Part shown: positions 46,387-59,222 of the stretch, one piece after another
Layout: the number at the start of each line of letters is the position of its first letter
How positions within the stretch are numbered: position 1 is the first letter of the stretch
Source of the DNA: Ceratodon purpureus
Taxonomy: Eukaryota > Streptophyta > Bryopsida > Pseudoditrichales > Ditrichaceae
Assembly: GCA_014871385.1 (NCBI GenBank)
Contig: CM026422.1
Coordinates: 23,119,014 to 23,183,013, forward strand
DNA length: 64,000 bases
Direction: 5' to 3'
The notes under the pieces: model-generated
Databases searched by the model: none
Told to the model about the DNA's origin: nothing
Seen by the model: the letters and a program-made list of their open reading frames with translations, nothing else
Program-made: the position numbers and the translations under genes

Positions 46387-49022
46387 GACTTATTCCGCGG
46401 TAGGACGAACGTCACACACAACCTGCAGAATTATTTTCTGAACCTGTGGAGTCTAGATCGTCAATAGTTTACATCAACCCCATCTTTCGAAAAGTCACGG
46501 TACAAGTACCCTTGCAAATTGTCGCTTGTAAGCTCTAATCTTCACCAAATCTTCAGTTTGGTTAATGGAGATCATCACTTACATCTAATGCAATCCGGCA
46601 CTTATTTGGTGACCACCATGATTCTCTCCACCTGACTCCACACTCTCCGAAAGAGGAACGTACCATGACATTGTCCTGATTGAGAATCTTCCAGATAAGA
46701 ATTCACGACAATGGTCTGCAAAACATTCTTGTAGTCATGAATATTATACTTTCTCCGATGCATGATTGCTCTGGAGACTCATCCGAGTCGCTGTTTGCAG
46801 GAATTCTGGTGAGCATGAATTGAGACGTGAGCTCAATCCTCAACCCTGCTATGATCATCTCTTCCACCACTGAGTGCAAATGGGCTTTAAAAACAAATTA
46901 CTGTCAATATTTTCCTGAACTCCACTTGTAGAATTATTTTGTGTCTATTTTGTGTCAATCTCTTTCTTCGTCCTTCTGTTTACAGAGCTATTATTGTGGA
47001 AGAGTTCAAAAGTAGACAAGGAGGTGTTGAATAATCTTTTGTTTGGGGGACAAACTAGTACTTGAATAAGTTAGGAATGTTGGAGAGACGTAGTAGCGCT
47101 GTGTCAATAAACGTAGATAGGAAAGCTTTGAGAGAGACAATGCTTTACATTGGCTTGAGCCACATGTCCTGAGAAAAAACATATCCTGACTCTAATTTTT
47201 TGGAGGATGCCTTCAATCAAAGAGCCTCTCTCTTTCACCGCAAACCGCATGCCTGTACCCTCTGGACATGTGGGCATGGTAGATTGGGCCCAGAACGTTT
47301 AGCAGACGAGCAGTACAGTTGGTTATGGTATGGCTTTGGCGAAAACGTCCTAATTCAATGTTGATGTAGAGATGGATACATGGAGTTAGTTGCGCGGCTG
47401 CAGACATGAGCAAATCGCGAGTTAATGCACGGCTTAGTCATGGGCCACATAATTTTTCTCATGTGGTTTCTGAACCACTCAGTTTGCAGATCACCGCCCC
47501 AATGTAACTTAGGTTTGATAAATTCAAAGTTGATCGCTCCTGTATGAGTGGTGTACTTTAGGTAACACCCACTGGTGATTGAATTTTCGGAATGTCTTCT
47601 CAAGGTGACCTGGTGTACTTGCCATGTTAGCCTGGATGATTGTCCAGATGATTGTTGCTGGGAGAGGCTGTGTGACTCTTGCTGACTGTGACATCACCAA
47701 GAAATTGTGGAAATGTTCTTGCTGCCGTGAGTATACGTGTAGGGGTGCCACAGACTTGAAGAGGTGCCACTCAATAATTTGCGGAAGTTGGCACAGTCTG
47801 CGTAATTTTACTTTGATGGACTCCAGTTGGTAAAATGTGTAAGGTACGACAATGAGGGCGGTAGTGACAAGCCAACAGCTTATGTGACTAGAGGGCAATC
47901 TACTTGTTGTAAGAGTTTACAGTCTAGTGCAATGTCGCGCCTATGAATGCATAAAATTACATGGCTTTGGAAATACTTGAGGCTGATTCAGAATGCAAAT
48001 TGTGTATGATTTTATGTCATTAGCAAGTTAAGCTTTTGTAATTACTGTTGCTTATACTATTGAGTTTATGGAATAGTAAAAGAAGAAGAGATAAACTCAG
48101 ATTTCAATTCCAATGCTGATGGATCTAAGTTAGTACATTCAATACTGCACTGCTCTCAATGGGAGTGAATACCTGTTACAGTAACACGTATTATAGGTCC
48201 ATGGACAAGTGTACAATAGTTATAGTATTGTAAATGTAACCAAAAGATCCATGTATAGGGAAGGGCTCCTCACTTTACCTCGATCCATGCATTTGGATTG
48301 GAACAAGTAGGTATTCTAGATCTATCCGAAATTTTAACCTGGAGCAAATCTAGACTACTTTTTTCATTGAATCAAGTTTCTCACAGAAATCAAAAACAAG
48401 GGATGTTGACAACCAACACTTTCCAAAGCCATGGAGGGATTTCTAGAAGAAACGGCCTTCCATGATTGCATCAACCTTTGTAAAGAACATGCAAATAATA
48501 GTCCAGTGCAACGCAGAGTTCATAGCAAATAGCTTAGTGAATTACATCCATGCTCAAAGGACCCAGATGCTGGATCGAGGATGGTCACGTATTGGACGTA
48601 AATATTGGTATGTTTATGGCAAATTGTGGAAAATTGTGTGCACATTGTGTTGTCATTCTATGCATACGAATGGAACTTGTGGCTTGGAGTAACTGACTAA
48701 GTCATGTGCTTTTGGATTCCGCCCAACTCCTTGGAGCATTGAAAGGTGAATCATATTTGCATGGTGGCTTCGATAGAAATGTCAGGGCCATTTTAACAGG
48801 AAGTCACTTTGCCCAAGACACACAAGTCCCAAAAACAAGGAAAATTTGTAACATTCTAAGGGAACAAACTTGCCAAAGAGATTCATATTTTATTTTCATT
48901 TTTGTTACTGATCCCAAAAGGACCATCGTCTATAGAAGGGTATTTGCAAAGATATTGGGCAATTCCGCGTGATGTAAACATTGAGTGTGATTTTTTGAGT
49001 TGTATTGGAAAGCATGGAATGT
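46387..49022. other. Gene-poor tract
   Basis: 3' flank of the RSPH1-like gene, then sequence without a readable gene. ORFs at 47213-47898 and 48462-48972 have no domain-like pattern. Confidence 0.5.
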
Positions 49023-49871
49023 TTAACCCCTAAAGCATCAACTCAACAAAAATGGTATGATTTAGGGTCCGGTCAAGCTCCCTATGAGTCACTTTTTATA
49101 GGATGAAGCTATAATTTTGGCACAATATAGACAATTATCATATCTTTCTAACAAGACCATTCATGCTTCAAAATTTCTCATACTTTAGGAGATATCCGCT
49201 GTCAAAATTTGAAAACACTATTAGGGCATACTGTAATCTGCCCAAAACTGTAGTATATGCTCAAAATCTGCCAAAATTAATTAGATCACAGAAATATCAA
49301 AAATTCACAAAAATTTGAGATTTTATTTTTTTTAAGTTTTTTTATTTCTTTTTGTATATGTAAATAAAATTTGAAGGCATAATCTCACCGCTTGTATATT
49401 CAATCCGGTATTTCTATATATGCCTTTCTTAATATCCTAGACCGGCCTTTGTATTTGAGTTTCAGCATACCTTCATGTGAAAAATCAAGCATTTCTTTAG
49501 GTTTATAGGTCGTATGAGGATTAAAAGTACATGGACATATTCCTAAATTACCTAGGAACAAGAATTTGAAGAGCCTCATATTGAATTTGCTTTTGAAGTT
49601 AGGTTTATTGGCTCACAAAACACTTGAAATCCATTTTGCAACAAGGGAAAAAAAAAAAAAAAAAATTCTACTTGAAACATTATGATCTCACAAACGGTAA
49701 GGAATTTAAATCTAAGATTTGGGATATATATACATGTACAAGTAAGGTACTAGATTGTACAGTTAATTTATCCCAAAATACATCAAAACTTAAAAACTTA
49801 CACCTTGTACTAAAAGAATCTAGTTTTGATGGCTTTTGGCAATTTTGAGGCCTTTCAACTTTAGGGATTAA
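49023..49871. mobile_element. TTAA-flanked non-autonomous element, copy 2
   Basis: It begins TTAACCCCTAAAGCATCAAC and ends CTTTAGGGATTAA. It is collinear with copy 1 (17473-18568) but shorter, with internal differences and a poly-A run at 49648-49665. A second inverted end-like motif (ctttaggggcta) lies just outside near 49931-49942. No ORF for a transposase. Confidence 0.65.
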
Positions 49872-52369
49872 ATGACAATTAAACCGACAATCCAAAGAAT
49901 ATTATTTTAGAGAAAATAGGGAAAAAACTTTAGGGGCTAGGGTCAAGTTCTTGGGGACGATATTAGGTCTCCCACTCTCACCACCTGTACTTATTATAAA
50001 AGCTTTAAAGAATAGTAAATTTTAACCATGGGAAGTAAATAGTAAATACCGATGTATTCCATGCAGTACAGTATTGCAGCCTTCTACAGCAACTATAATT
50101 ACTGATTGTCATAAGCCCTTGCATGTGATAACTTGAATTGGATTGAGTTTGATGCCTCTTAATTGCTTGGTCGTGTTGTCCGAGGAATTCTACAATCAAG
50201 CAACAAAATCTACAAACTACCGTATGTCGATAGCAAGTTCATTCACCTTCAATGAATATATATTTATTTTGGAAAAAAGGTTCGTCTCCCAAAAATTCAA
50301 TTTTTCAATTTTTGTATTTCCAAAAAAAAAACACTAAAAATAACCTTATCTAGATTTAAAATATTCAAGTATCACATAAAATAATTTCTCAAATTTTTGT
50401 TTCTCCATCCTTAAAATTTTCAATTCGTTTTGTTTTCTTTTTTGGAATTATTTATGAACAAACCTGCTTTAGGCATACAATAATCAATGCTAACCCATGT
50501 GAAGCAATTTTCTTGTCATGGTTTGCTTCACCGTAGAAACTCACTTCTCTGCAATGCAGAGATGAACCGAGCCATGTCAATTGTCAAGCTCCTCCAAATC
50601 AATTCCATGAGCCTAGCTACACTAAACTTACACCGACCATCTTAGGTGCATGCAAGCAACTCCCTGCACAAAAGTAAGCAGCTCTTCAATTGATGCACAA
50701 TATGTCTGGTACCGTAGTTGCTCTTCCTCCAGACCCATTTTTTTTTCAAACACGATCCAGTCTTGGAACCAACCTTGTTCAATTTGTCGTGTATGTCTAA
50801 TTTGAATTTGATTATGGCTTTATCCGTGAAGACAACACAATCCCATTGATTAAAAATGTCTTGGGAGTATAAATATACTTTTATAATGCTGGTCGTTGGC
50901 ATGGGCCTCAAGGTTTGGAATTGTGTAGCTTGTATCTCCAAGCAAATTCTTGCAATTTGCAAATATGAGCAAGTTGTAGGGCGGTGCCCATAGGAATGTC
51001 ACTTAAGCTTCCTTCTAGGTGGTAGCATAGCGATGTCATATAGTCCGTAATATTTAGAACTTGGCGCTTGTTTCCAAAAGAGTTCTTAAAGAGATCATGG
51101 TCGGTGTCCCCAAATTTTGAAATTAGTTTCACCTCATTTAAAGACAAATTAAACTTTAAAATAAAGATGTGAATGTTATTTATCAATTTTAGAGGCTAAA
51201 GATGTACTTTTAGTTGAACAATAAATTTTAATAGCCAATTCTTTATTGATAGGAGAATATGATGCAGACTTAAAATTTTATAGTTCTAGAAATAATCACC
51301 AAAAAAAACTCCATCAAGGTTTGAAGCTTTTTAAGACAAAATCCAAAGTATGGATATCAAATAACTGAACAGTAAATTTGCATAGAATAGAAAAAGAGCC
51401 AAAAACAAATCTCCAAATATATAAATAATTACAATTTTAGCTCTCAATCCTTAAAACTTCTTGACCAATTCTCCCTTGTTGTGCAAAGATTAACTATTTA
51501 AAAATAAATAAGAATATATTGATATTTTACTCCAGATTAGATAAAGTATCAAAAAAATAAATGAAAATATAAATTGATTTTTTGGAGGAACCTTCAAACT
51601 TAAAAAATAACTGGTCTAAATTCATCAGACTTCAAAATTCATTATTTTTTTGGAAATGATTTCAGAAAAGATTTTGGGAAGCCTTAATCAAATAAAAAAA
51701 AAATTGCCTCCACACTTGCTTGAATTTCATACATATAATGAGTGTCTTATTTCAAATAGAAGTAGGTCAAAGTAAGTTTTCATTTTTTATTTCTAACAAA
51801 CTAATTAGTGCATATTGTGCATGTATGCGGCATCTTGTAAACTACAGATTATTTAGACTTCTTGGACCCATTGAACATGGTGACCATTTTCTGGATCCAT
51901 TTGGATTCAAGGGCTGTAAGTAGAGCACTTGGTTTCAGTGTCCAATAGAAATGGCTTTGAAGTAAATTATTTGTGCAATTCGGACACATTGAACAACATC
52001 ACACAAAACTGCTTCTGTTACGGACTCTAGTCCCAGAAGTGAGTGATGTTTTCTTGTTTGGAATCTCAAAGTTCTACCATAACCAACACTTAGAGACTTT
52101 GATGAAACATATTTGTTAGTAGAAAAAGAAAGAAGAGCTTTGGTCCTTTTAAAATACATAAATACAAAAGCGTCTGGAGTTTATGTTTGTGGAATATAAA
52201 TTAAAATGACTAACAACCTTGGGGAAGGTAAATCCTTAAATATGTTAAAAACAAGAATTGAAAAATGGTTACATGGAAAAAAAAAAAAAAGTATTAAATT
52301 GATCCCGGCCTTCTATGCTTGCGTAATACTCCGTAATAGGATTTGTCTAGAAATCCCTATCAAGTAAGG
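49872..52369. other. AT-rich tract without genes
   Basis: Only a partial copy (about 50262-50340) of the dispersed AAGGTTCG repeat is recognisable. A minus ORF at 50642-50962 is not convincing. Confidence 0.5.
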
Positions 52370-53198
52370 TGGTTACCCGATTAGCGACGCTATCTTGTGA
52401 GCGGTGAGCGGTGAGCACAAAATTTCATTTTTTTTCAAAAAAAAGTTTGAATTTTTTTTACAAAAATTAAATCTTTTCACCCATTTCTATCAAAAAACAT
52501 AACTTTAAAACTCTTTCTTCGAAGACATGATTAAATAATGAATGACACCTATTACCGTGGAAGGTTAATAAATTTGACTTTTGAAAAAAAAAACCAATTT
52601 TTTTTTTTATTTTTTTTTTTGAAGAATTTGAACAAATTCCAAAAAAGGAAAAAATGAAAAAAATTGCTAAATTTATTTCAAAAAAAGAAATGGGATAAAA
52701 AACCATAATTAAGTGGAAAAAAAACTATAACGTGAGGTCTTTTTGGATTCACAAAGAGAGTATTCTTTCACACCCACTTTTGAAAATAAAATTTCAAAAA
52801 GATATAACATTGAAAGGTGGATCCGACAGTCGATTACATTTGGTATTAGAATTACAATTTTTGTTTTTAAATATACCTTTTTATGATTTACTATAGGATA
52901 TTGTATAATTGAAGGGGCTTAGCAGATATGATCTTTGTTTATAGAAGGTAAGTTTAAATACAAACTAAGCATAAATTTAAATTAAATCTGTTTTCTGAAA
53001 ATATGAGTCACAAAGTAGAAACTTCTTTAGCAATTGCAATTAGTTCCAAAGAAACTTCCAAAGGAATCTATCAAGTATATTAAGCTCTAAAAAACGCATA
53101 ACCTTCTTGAAACTAAGTCGATGAAAGTATATATCCACTTTGTAATCCATCTTTTAGAGATATCAAAAAATCTCACAAGTATTCTAAATCTCACATAT

Positions 53199-53260
53199 AG
53201 AATCTCACATATATTCTATGTGAGATTCTCCTCTCGGATCCGAGAGGAGAATCTTACATA
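53199..53260. repeat. Near-perfect palindrome with alternative hairpins
   Basis: 53224-53253 is a perfect 30-bp palindrome centred on CTCGGATCCGAG; it extends with two mismatched positions to 53217-53260. A second inverted repeat (AGAATCTCACATA/TATGTGAGATTCT, 53199-53229) overlaps its left side, so the two hairpins exclude each other. Confidence 0.8.
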
Positions 53261-54317
53261 TATTCTTGCATTCACTTTTCTTGACAACTCGCATAGAAAA
53301 TGACGAGATTTTATTTTTTTTGGAAATATGGCTTGTTGTATGCTTTTGAAAAGCTCTTATTGAGGGCTTTCCAACGATGTATTACATCAAAGATTTGGAG
53401 AAAATCTCCATGTGTAATGCCAATTTGAAGAATTCAAAACAGCATTGTCAGAATATCAGCATAGTTGAGATACCTTTTTTGTTGAATAATTTTAAAAATC
53501 TAATACATTATGGATCCCTTGGAGGTGTGAAGGCCACATTTATCTTTTCTAACTTTCAAGAACTTTTCTGAGTTTTAATCCCTTTCAAGATGGATGCCTA
53601 ATTTTACTTATCTCAAAATTCAATAAATTTGTGATTGTTAAACTTCTTTTGGATTCCTACGTAACTTTGTATGCTTTGAATGTATTTTTCATTGGAAAGA
53701 CACATACTTTTATGGGTCTTTGAGATTCAAGAGTTCCATGAAGTGGTTTATTTTTGAGTTTTATTTGATGGTGTTTTTGGAAAACTAAGCAAACTTATGT
53801 TTTATTGTTAAAACTCAAGTGCTCGGGTTGAATTGAGCGTTTGCTTGCTTGGCTTTGCTACTTGCAACCAACAGGTAGCCCTTTTTGTTTTTTTGTTTTA
53901 AAATGCTTTTTTGGAGTATCAAACTGGTCCCCTCGGATCCAAGATGAGAATCTTCTCATAATTCTTGTAATGCCAAAGATGATGTTTGTAAAGTAGCTGG
54001 GTTTGAGGTTGTTTGTGTTGGAGGGCCTTTTTAGAGTTCTCATATCTTGAGTGATTATAAGTAAGTCTTTACCGTTGGGCTTGTACGGTCTTTGGATAAT
54101 CAGCTAAGAGCTTTGTGTGTTTTAGAGTATATTCTCTACTGTGTCTATGCATTTTTAGTTTTAAATTCTTTTTTGTCTAGTCTCCTTTATATTGTTAATG
54201 CATAGTTTTTTTTTATTGTACTTCAACTTTTACAAGATTATATGATATGATATCAAGTTATTCTAAGATGATCCTTGACTTGTTTGCATATCATCCGTCA
54301 CTTTGACATTTTTTCAG

Positions 54318-54944
54318 TCGAAGCGTGAAATGACCCCTGAAAAATTGCAGCTTTTCGCAACTGCCAAGGTTTCTCCCAAGTACAAAGAGAGATGTGGCTA
54401 AAGTGGTGGAACATGAGTAAAGAGAGTCGCCTGGAGTATAACTTTCCTTCAACACCAGCTTCTGATTCAGTTCTCCGGGTTTGGATTGATCAGGCTGCCT
54501 TTTGGGCTGGGGTATGTATTCAAATCTTTTGGTTGTAATTGTTGAATTCATTCCATGTCTTCTACTGGTTAGAAAAACAATATATTTGTTAAAGTAAAAT
54601 ATGTACTTATGAAAATTGTCATTGTTTGTTACCGCAGTTAGAGGAGGAGACTCTCAATTGTTATGCCAAGATTGTAAAGGACGACATCATAGAGTTGAAG
54701 ACACATGATTTACCGAATCCTGTAGAGTGCATTCACTCGTGGATTGAGGCTCATTCCATCACTTTTTGGGAGAAAGCCTTTAGGAATTTTTTCCTAAAGC
54801 TAGCACTTATACCAAGAAGGAGCCATTTCTCAACCAAGCTAGTGTTGAGAATGCTATGAAGCGGGCTATCTTGAGGTATTTATGGAGGGAGTTGGTTGTC
54901 AAGGTTGCCTTTGACAAGAAGGATATTCCACAGCGATTTAAGAA
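54318..54944 (+). pseudogene. Unrecognised gene remnant inside the TIR element
   Basis: Two exon-like blocks, 54318-54511 (acceptor tttttcag, donor ggtatgt) and 54638-54944 (acceptor accgcag, donor gtgagt), have plausible splice sites and protein-like content: MTPEKLQLFATAKVSPKY, SRLEYNFPSTPASDSVLRVW, CYAKIVKDDIIELKTHDLPN, NAMKRAILRYLWRELVVKVA. At least two frame breaks (near 54395 and near 54785-54810) disrupt it. I recognise no domain. It may be a captured host gene piece or the element's own decayed ORF. Confidence 0.45.
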
Positions 54945-55222
54945 GTGAGTGGATGTCTCTAGCAGTGAATGTATTTTTACAGATTATCAGAGTAGGCATT
55001 TTCGAGCTCCTCACCTCCATCAGATATGAATTGGGTGTAAATTTCTGCATTGATTAATTTAGAAGCCATTATTTTTGGAAAAAACCCTTAACCACTTTCC
55101 ACTGTCATAGGTCCCATATATGCCATGTCATACAAAATCATCTCAAAATATTCAAATAAATAGTCAAAAATTTAAAATTTTAGTGCTCACCGCTCACAAG
55201 ATAGCATTCTTGGTTACCCGAT

Positions 55223-57321
55223 CACCACCTGGCTCCTTTCACCAACAGATAAGGATATTATCCGCAATCAATGTTGTAATGATGTTGGTTGTAGCAAGAG
55301 TTACACTTGGTAGTAGCTTCTTTCTTGTTGGTTTTAGTATATGTAAGTGTGGTTATGGATTTGGAATAATAATTACTTTATTTTAAGGTTTCCAACTTTT
55401 TCTAGCATTATAAGAAAATATCACAAACGACATAGTCTCAGGGTTGTATTATTCTTCTTGACTATGAAAAGCAACACACTCGAGGAGATGATTGTTGCAA
55501 TGTTATTGCACACAACTTAACCCCTAAAAGACAACTATCTTAAAATAGGCTTTAAAAGATCTTAGATAAATTTTTATGATGTAACTTTTGAATGAAGTTT
55601 TTGAATTTGTTATATAGACATGAGATATTGTAGAAGCTTTCTAAGAATTTAGTTTTTTCTTGCACTAGAAATTGGAAAAAATATTTATAATACCTTTAAG
55701 CAATTTTTTAACTTTTCAAATTTTTTGCAACACCCCTCAGTTACAATTGGGATTTTTTACTAACATGATTTCCTTGAAGATTATCAAAAAAAACGTACAT
55801 AATGAAAAAATCTCATTCCATTAGGAGTCAAAGTTTTCTAACCCTTTCTAGTCATCAAAGTCCAAAGAGCAATGATCAGGTATAGAACAATGCTACTGCA
55901 ACACAAGAACAATTTTAAGTTGAATTTGTGATTTTACGGATTCTGATGACATAATATTAATATTGTTTTCTTTGTATTTGAAATTGAGTGCTTTTCATGA
56001 TTTATTCACAATATTTTTCGGCTTCTGTAGCCACACTCAGCTTGAGATACCTTCTTATTTACTCACATCCACACTGCCAGGAGGTCTCTTCCCCATGAAT
56101 TAGATCCAAAACAATTCTTGTATAATTGTATAAAATGAAAATATTACGTGTAACAATGCCATTGTGTAATTAAAACATGACATTAACTCTTCTATTTTTC
56201 AAAAAGGTACTAGAAAGTCACTTTGGAGGCCATTGAAAATATGAAGGCTTCTTCATCTAGAATATGCATGAAGAACTTCTTAGTCGGCACATAGGGATTG
56301 CATAAAAATGTTGATTGTTAGCATCAAAGAAAAGGATTTAAGTGATCACTTTGTTGTCAAGTATATTATCATATGATTAAGCATGCTGATAGAGGAAGTG
56401 CTACTATGGTGTAATAGCTGTATCTCCACCCTCAAATGAACTAAACACTTATATCTCCACCCTCATCTGAGCTAATGTAATACATTTGAATCATTTTAGG
56501 ACAAGTGCAATTTTGGGTGTTCTACCTTCCTTGGGGCTTACTCTCTTGTCCACATCAAATCATGGAGTATAATGTCACTGAATTAACTAGCCACATGGAA
56601 ATCACTGTCATGCGCCCCTGCCCTCACGTTACCGAGTTATGTACCATGTCTTGTCAGTTTCATCAGCATAATTACTTTGTATTCTTTCACATGAGGACCG
56701 GGAGAATGATTTCATCCCCAGATATTTTTCACTGCCCAGGTGGCGCAGAAAAGTTACTTTCTGTGTGTGCAGATACATGTAAACCATTTCTGGAAGCTAA
56801 TTCACAAACTCAACACCTTGATTTGAATCAAGCCATGCACGAAGTATCTCCGTCTGCACGACAATATACCCCACAAATTGTGGCAGCTCAGCGACATACA
56901 GGAAGTTTGAGAGCACTGAAATAGGAACTTCTTCTGTCACTAAAACCAAACCTTTGGATTGCTAGGCTTCTTCACTTGAGAGGGACGATGGAAGTTCATG
57001 CGAATGCACCGAGCAAATAACACCCCGAGTCACTGAACACCATGTTGTTGTACTTGTGTTCATCCACACGAGCGAATCCATAACCTGTGCCCCACCACTT
57101 CTATTTCCACCACCAGTCAGTCACCACGGTACAATACTGCTTGTAAAGATTTGTAACGGGGTAGTGACCAGCGTATTCTTCACCGGGTGAGCATTTTGCC
57201 CTTTCCAGACACTGCTGTTCTAAAAGTACAATTTTTTCCTACAGGGTGTTCAGACTAACCTATTGCTGCCACATATACATATGGCCATGTTCATTTGACT
57301 CACTACATCTAAAAGTCTACA
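55223..57321. other. AT-rich tract with a third TTAA element end
   Basis: TTAACCCCTAAAAGACAACT at 55517-55536 matches the start of the TTAA-flanked family; the other end is not found. A 139-codon plus ORF at 56505-56924 starts with an alternative codon and has no recognisable domain. Confidence 0.45.
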
Positions 57322-57592
57322 TAAGAGCATCCCCAGTAAGGCCTGAACCGTAAACCTGTAAACGGAAAGATGTAGAAAGACGTGAATTGCGGTTCAGGCC
57401 AAGCTTGTATTCGAGCTTGTAAGCCTGTAATTTACAGGTCGAAACCTGATTTTGGAAGGTTTTTTGGGGCAAACCTGTAAATCTGTAAACGGTTTTGGAA
57501 TGTTTTGCTTCGGAAAGGCACTCAGGTTTGGGAGAACGACGTTCTCATGATTACAGGCTTACAGGTTTACAGTACTACTGGGGATGCTCTAA
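57322..57592. mobile_element. Tourist-like MITE (PIF/Harbinger type)
   Basis: The body 57325-57589 begins GAGCATCCCCAGTA and ends TACTGGGGATGCTC. It is flanked by TAA on both sides (57322-57324, 57590-57592). The inner parts also pair (cctgtaaacc/ggtttacagg). 265 bp, no ORF. A 3-bp TAA duplication with such ends is typical of Harbinger-derived MITEs. Confidence 0.8.
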
Positions 57593-58489
57593 GGTATTCA
57601 AGACTATTCTCGTTAGTTTTTCCCTAAAGTTCCTTTGAATCTAATTTGGGTTTTGGAGTTGTAGGCAACTTAGAAGAAGTAGTAAAAAATAACATTTGGG
57701 CATGAACTTGTTAAAAAAGAAGATTTTAATGCAAACTAGTTGTGTGATTTTTTGGTAAATTTATTATTATTGGGGGATTTTTCATTGTAAAATTAGTTTT
57801 CTCTTCAATTTTGGACAACAAAAAGCTTTTTACTTTTATGACATTCTTTACTCAAACTACTAACTTATCCAAGTTGAAGTACATATGAGTTTTACAAGGG
57901 TAGGCTTCAAATTTCGACAAAAAAAAGTTCCATATTTCCTTTGAGTCCACCTTGATTTTTATGATTTCACAAAGGAAGAAATATGAACCGTCTGGTTTTG
58001 GTATATGAGTAGTATATTAAGTTAGTTTTTAGATCTAGCGCCTAAACCTACTAAAAAATGTTTAGATTGAGATTTATTAGGCCTCTAGCAGAAAAGAACC
58101 AATTATGGCAATTTTCTGCTCCAAAAGCACCAAGGAACTTTAGTGGTTGAATTATGGAGTATACTTGTAAGGATTATTTATTTACAAGAAATGTAGTTAT
58201 GGACTTGAGGTTGCTATAATGCCTAAATTTTTACTTGTACTTCTAGAATATCTTATTTACATATGTAAGATAAGGTAGTTAATAATTGCTATGAATTATT
58301 TATTTTATTGATACATACAAAGCTTGTACAAATGAGAAAACCAACCATAACCTTAAGTTGGATCAAATTATTTATCTTAAATAGTGAGAAATAGACTTAA
58401 CTTTAAATACTAGGTTGACGTACTTATAGATCTTTAATTGTAAAAAATCCTTCAACCATATTATAGAATGATCCTTGTAATCTGTTACC
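57593..58489. other. AT-rich spacer
   Basis: Nothing supported. Confidence 0.5.
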
Positions 58490-58830
58490 CTGTTACAACA
58501 TATCATTGTGACCCGTATAAACTTCCAACCACATCATGACAACACCAGTTGCGTACTTTGCCACGTGGTTAAAACACAAGAGTATCCAGCAAGCTTTCAG
58601 TCACATCATAAGACCATCACTACATATCTGGTAGCGCGTCACAACGTATAAACACATCTAAAAGTTCTTTCTGGACACAACATCGGACCACCACTACAAA
58701 TTCGTCAGCCAATCATAACATACAAATACCTGTAAAAGCTCCCTCTTCGATCACAACATAGGACCATGACTACAAATATGATAGCCAAGTCACAACATAT
58801 AAACACCTCAAACAGTCCCTAGGACCACTC
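58490..58830. repeat. Degenerate tandem repeat, ~100-bp unit
   Basis: The phrases tcacaac[ag]tataaacac, aggaccatcactacaaat and the [ac]aaaag[ct]t..c block recur about four times (near 58500, 58590, 58670 and 58750). It looks like an old minisatellite of unknown origin. Confidence 0.5.
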
Positions 58831-58959
58831 TAAAATACTAGTTTTGGAAGAAATATCTAATGTTAAATTTGCAATATTCATTGATCAAAGCCACAAAATC
58901 AACATCCATAAAATCTAGAATTTTCACCCAAAAACATAAATACCAACAAACATCATAAA

Positions 58960-59222
58960 AAAACCAATCCACTAAAATATTTAAGGCCCATAGTCATACA
59001 AAAATCATTTCCTAATATAAAATAATAAATAAATTATGAAGATATAAAAACAAAATAGTATAAATTAGTTATTTCTAGATTCTAAACCATGTAAGGTCAT
59101 TTTCACTAATTTTTCATTAAAAAGAAAAAATAAAGAAACTCAATTTTTGAGAGGCGAACCTTATTTTTCCAAAAAATAAACCTTTGTTCGCCAGGTGGCG
59201 AACCTGCTATGGTACCATGGTA
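58960..59222 (-). repeat. Dispersed AT-rich repeat, copy 2 (reverse)
   Basis: The reverse complement parallels 4738-5016: AAGGTTCGCC head, aaaatgaccttacatggttta block. It ends in a palindrome ttcgccaggtggcgaa and ctatggtacc. Confidence 0.55.

Larger units (their letters stand above)
52370..55222. mobile_element. 2.8-kb TIR element with 12-bp flanking repeats
   Basis: Ends 52388-52410 and 55181-55205 are inverted copies of GCTATCTTGTGAGCGGTGAG; the left one has one extra gcggtga unit. Exact direct copies of TGGTTACCCGAT flank the element (52370-52381, 55211-55222). The 2829-bp interior is AT-rich, with an intron-containing coding remnant at 54318-54944. The size of the duplication points to a Mutator-like element, but I see no MULE transposase. 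Confidence 0.7.

Noticed and set aside
56505-56924. 139-codon plus ORF
   Set aside because: It starts with an alternative codon and has no recognisable domain or neighbours to support a gene.
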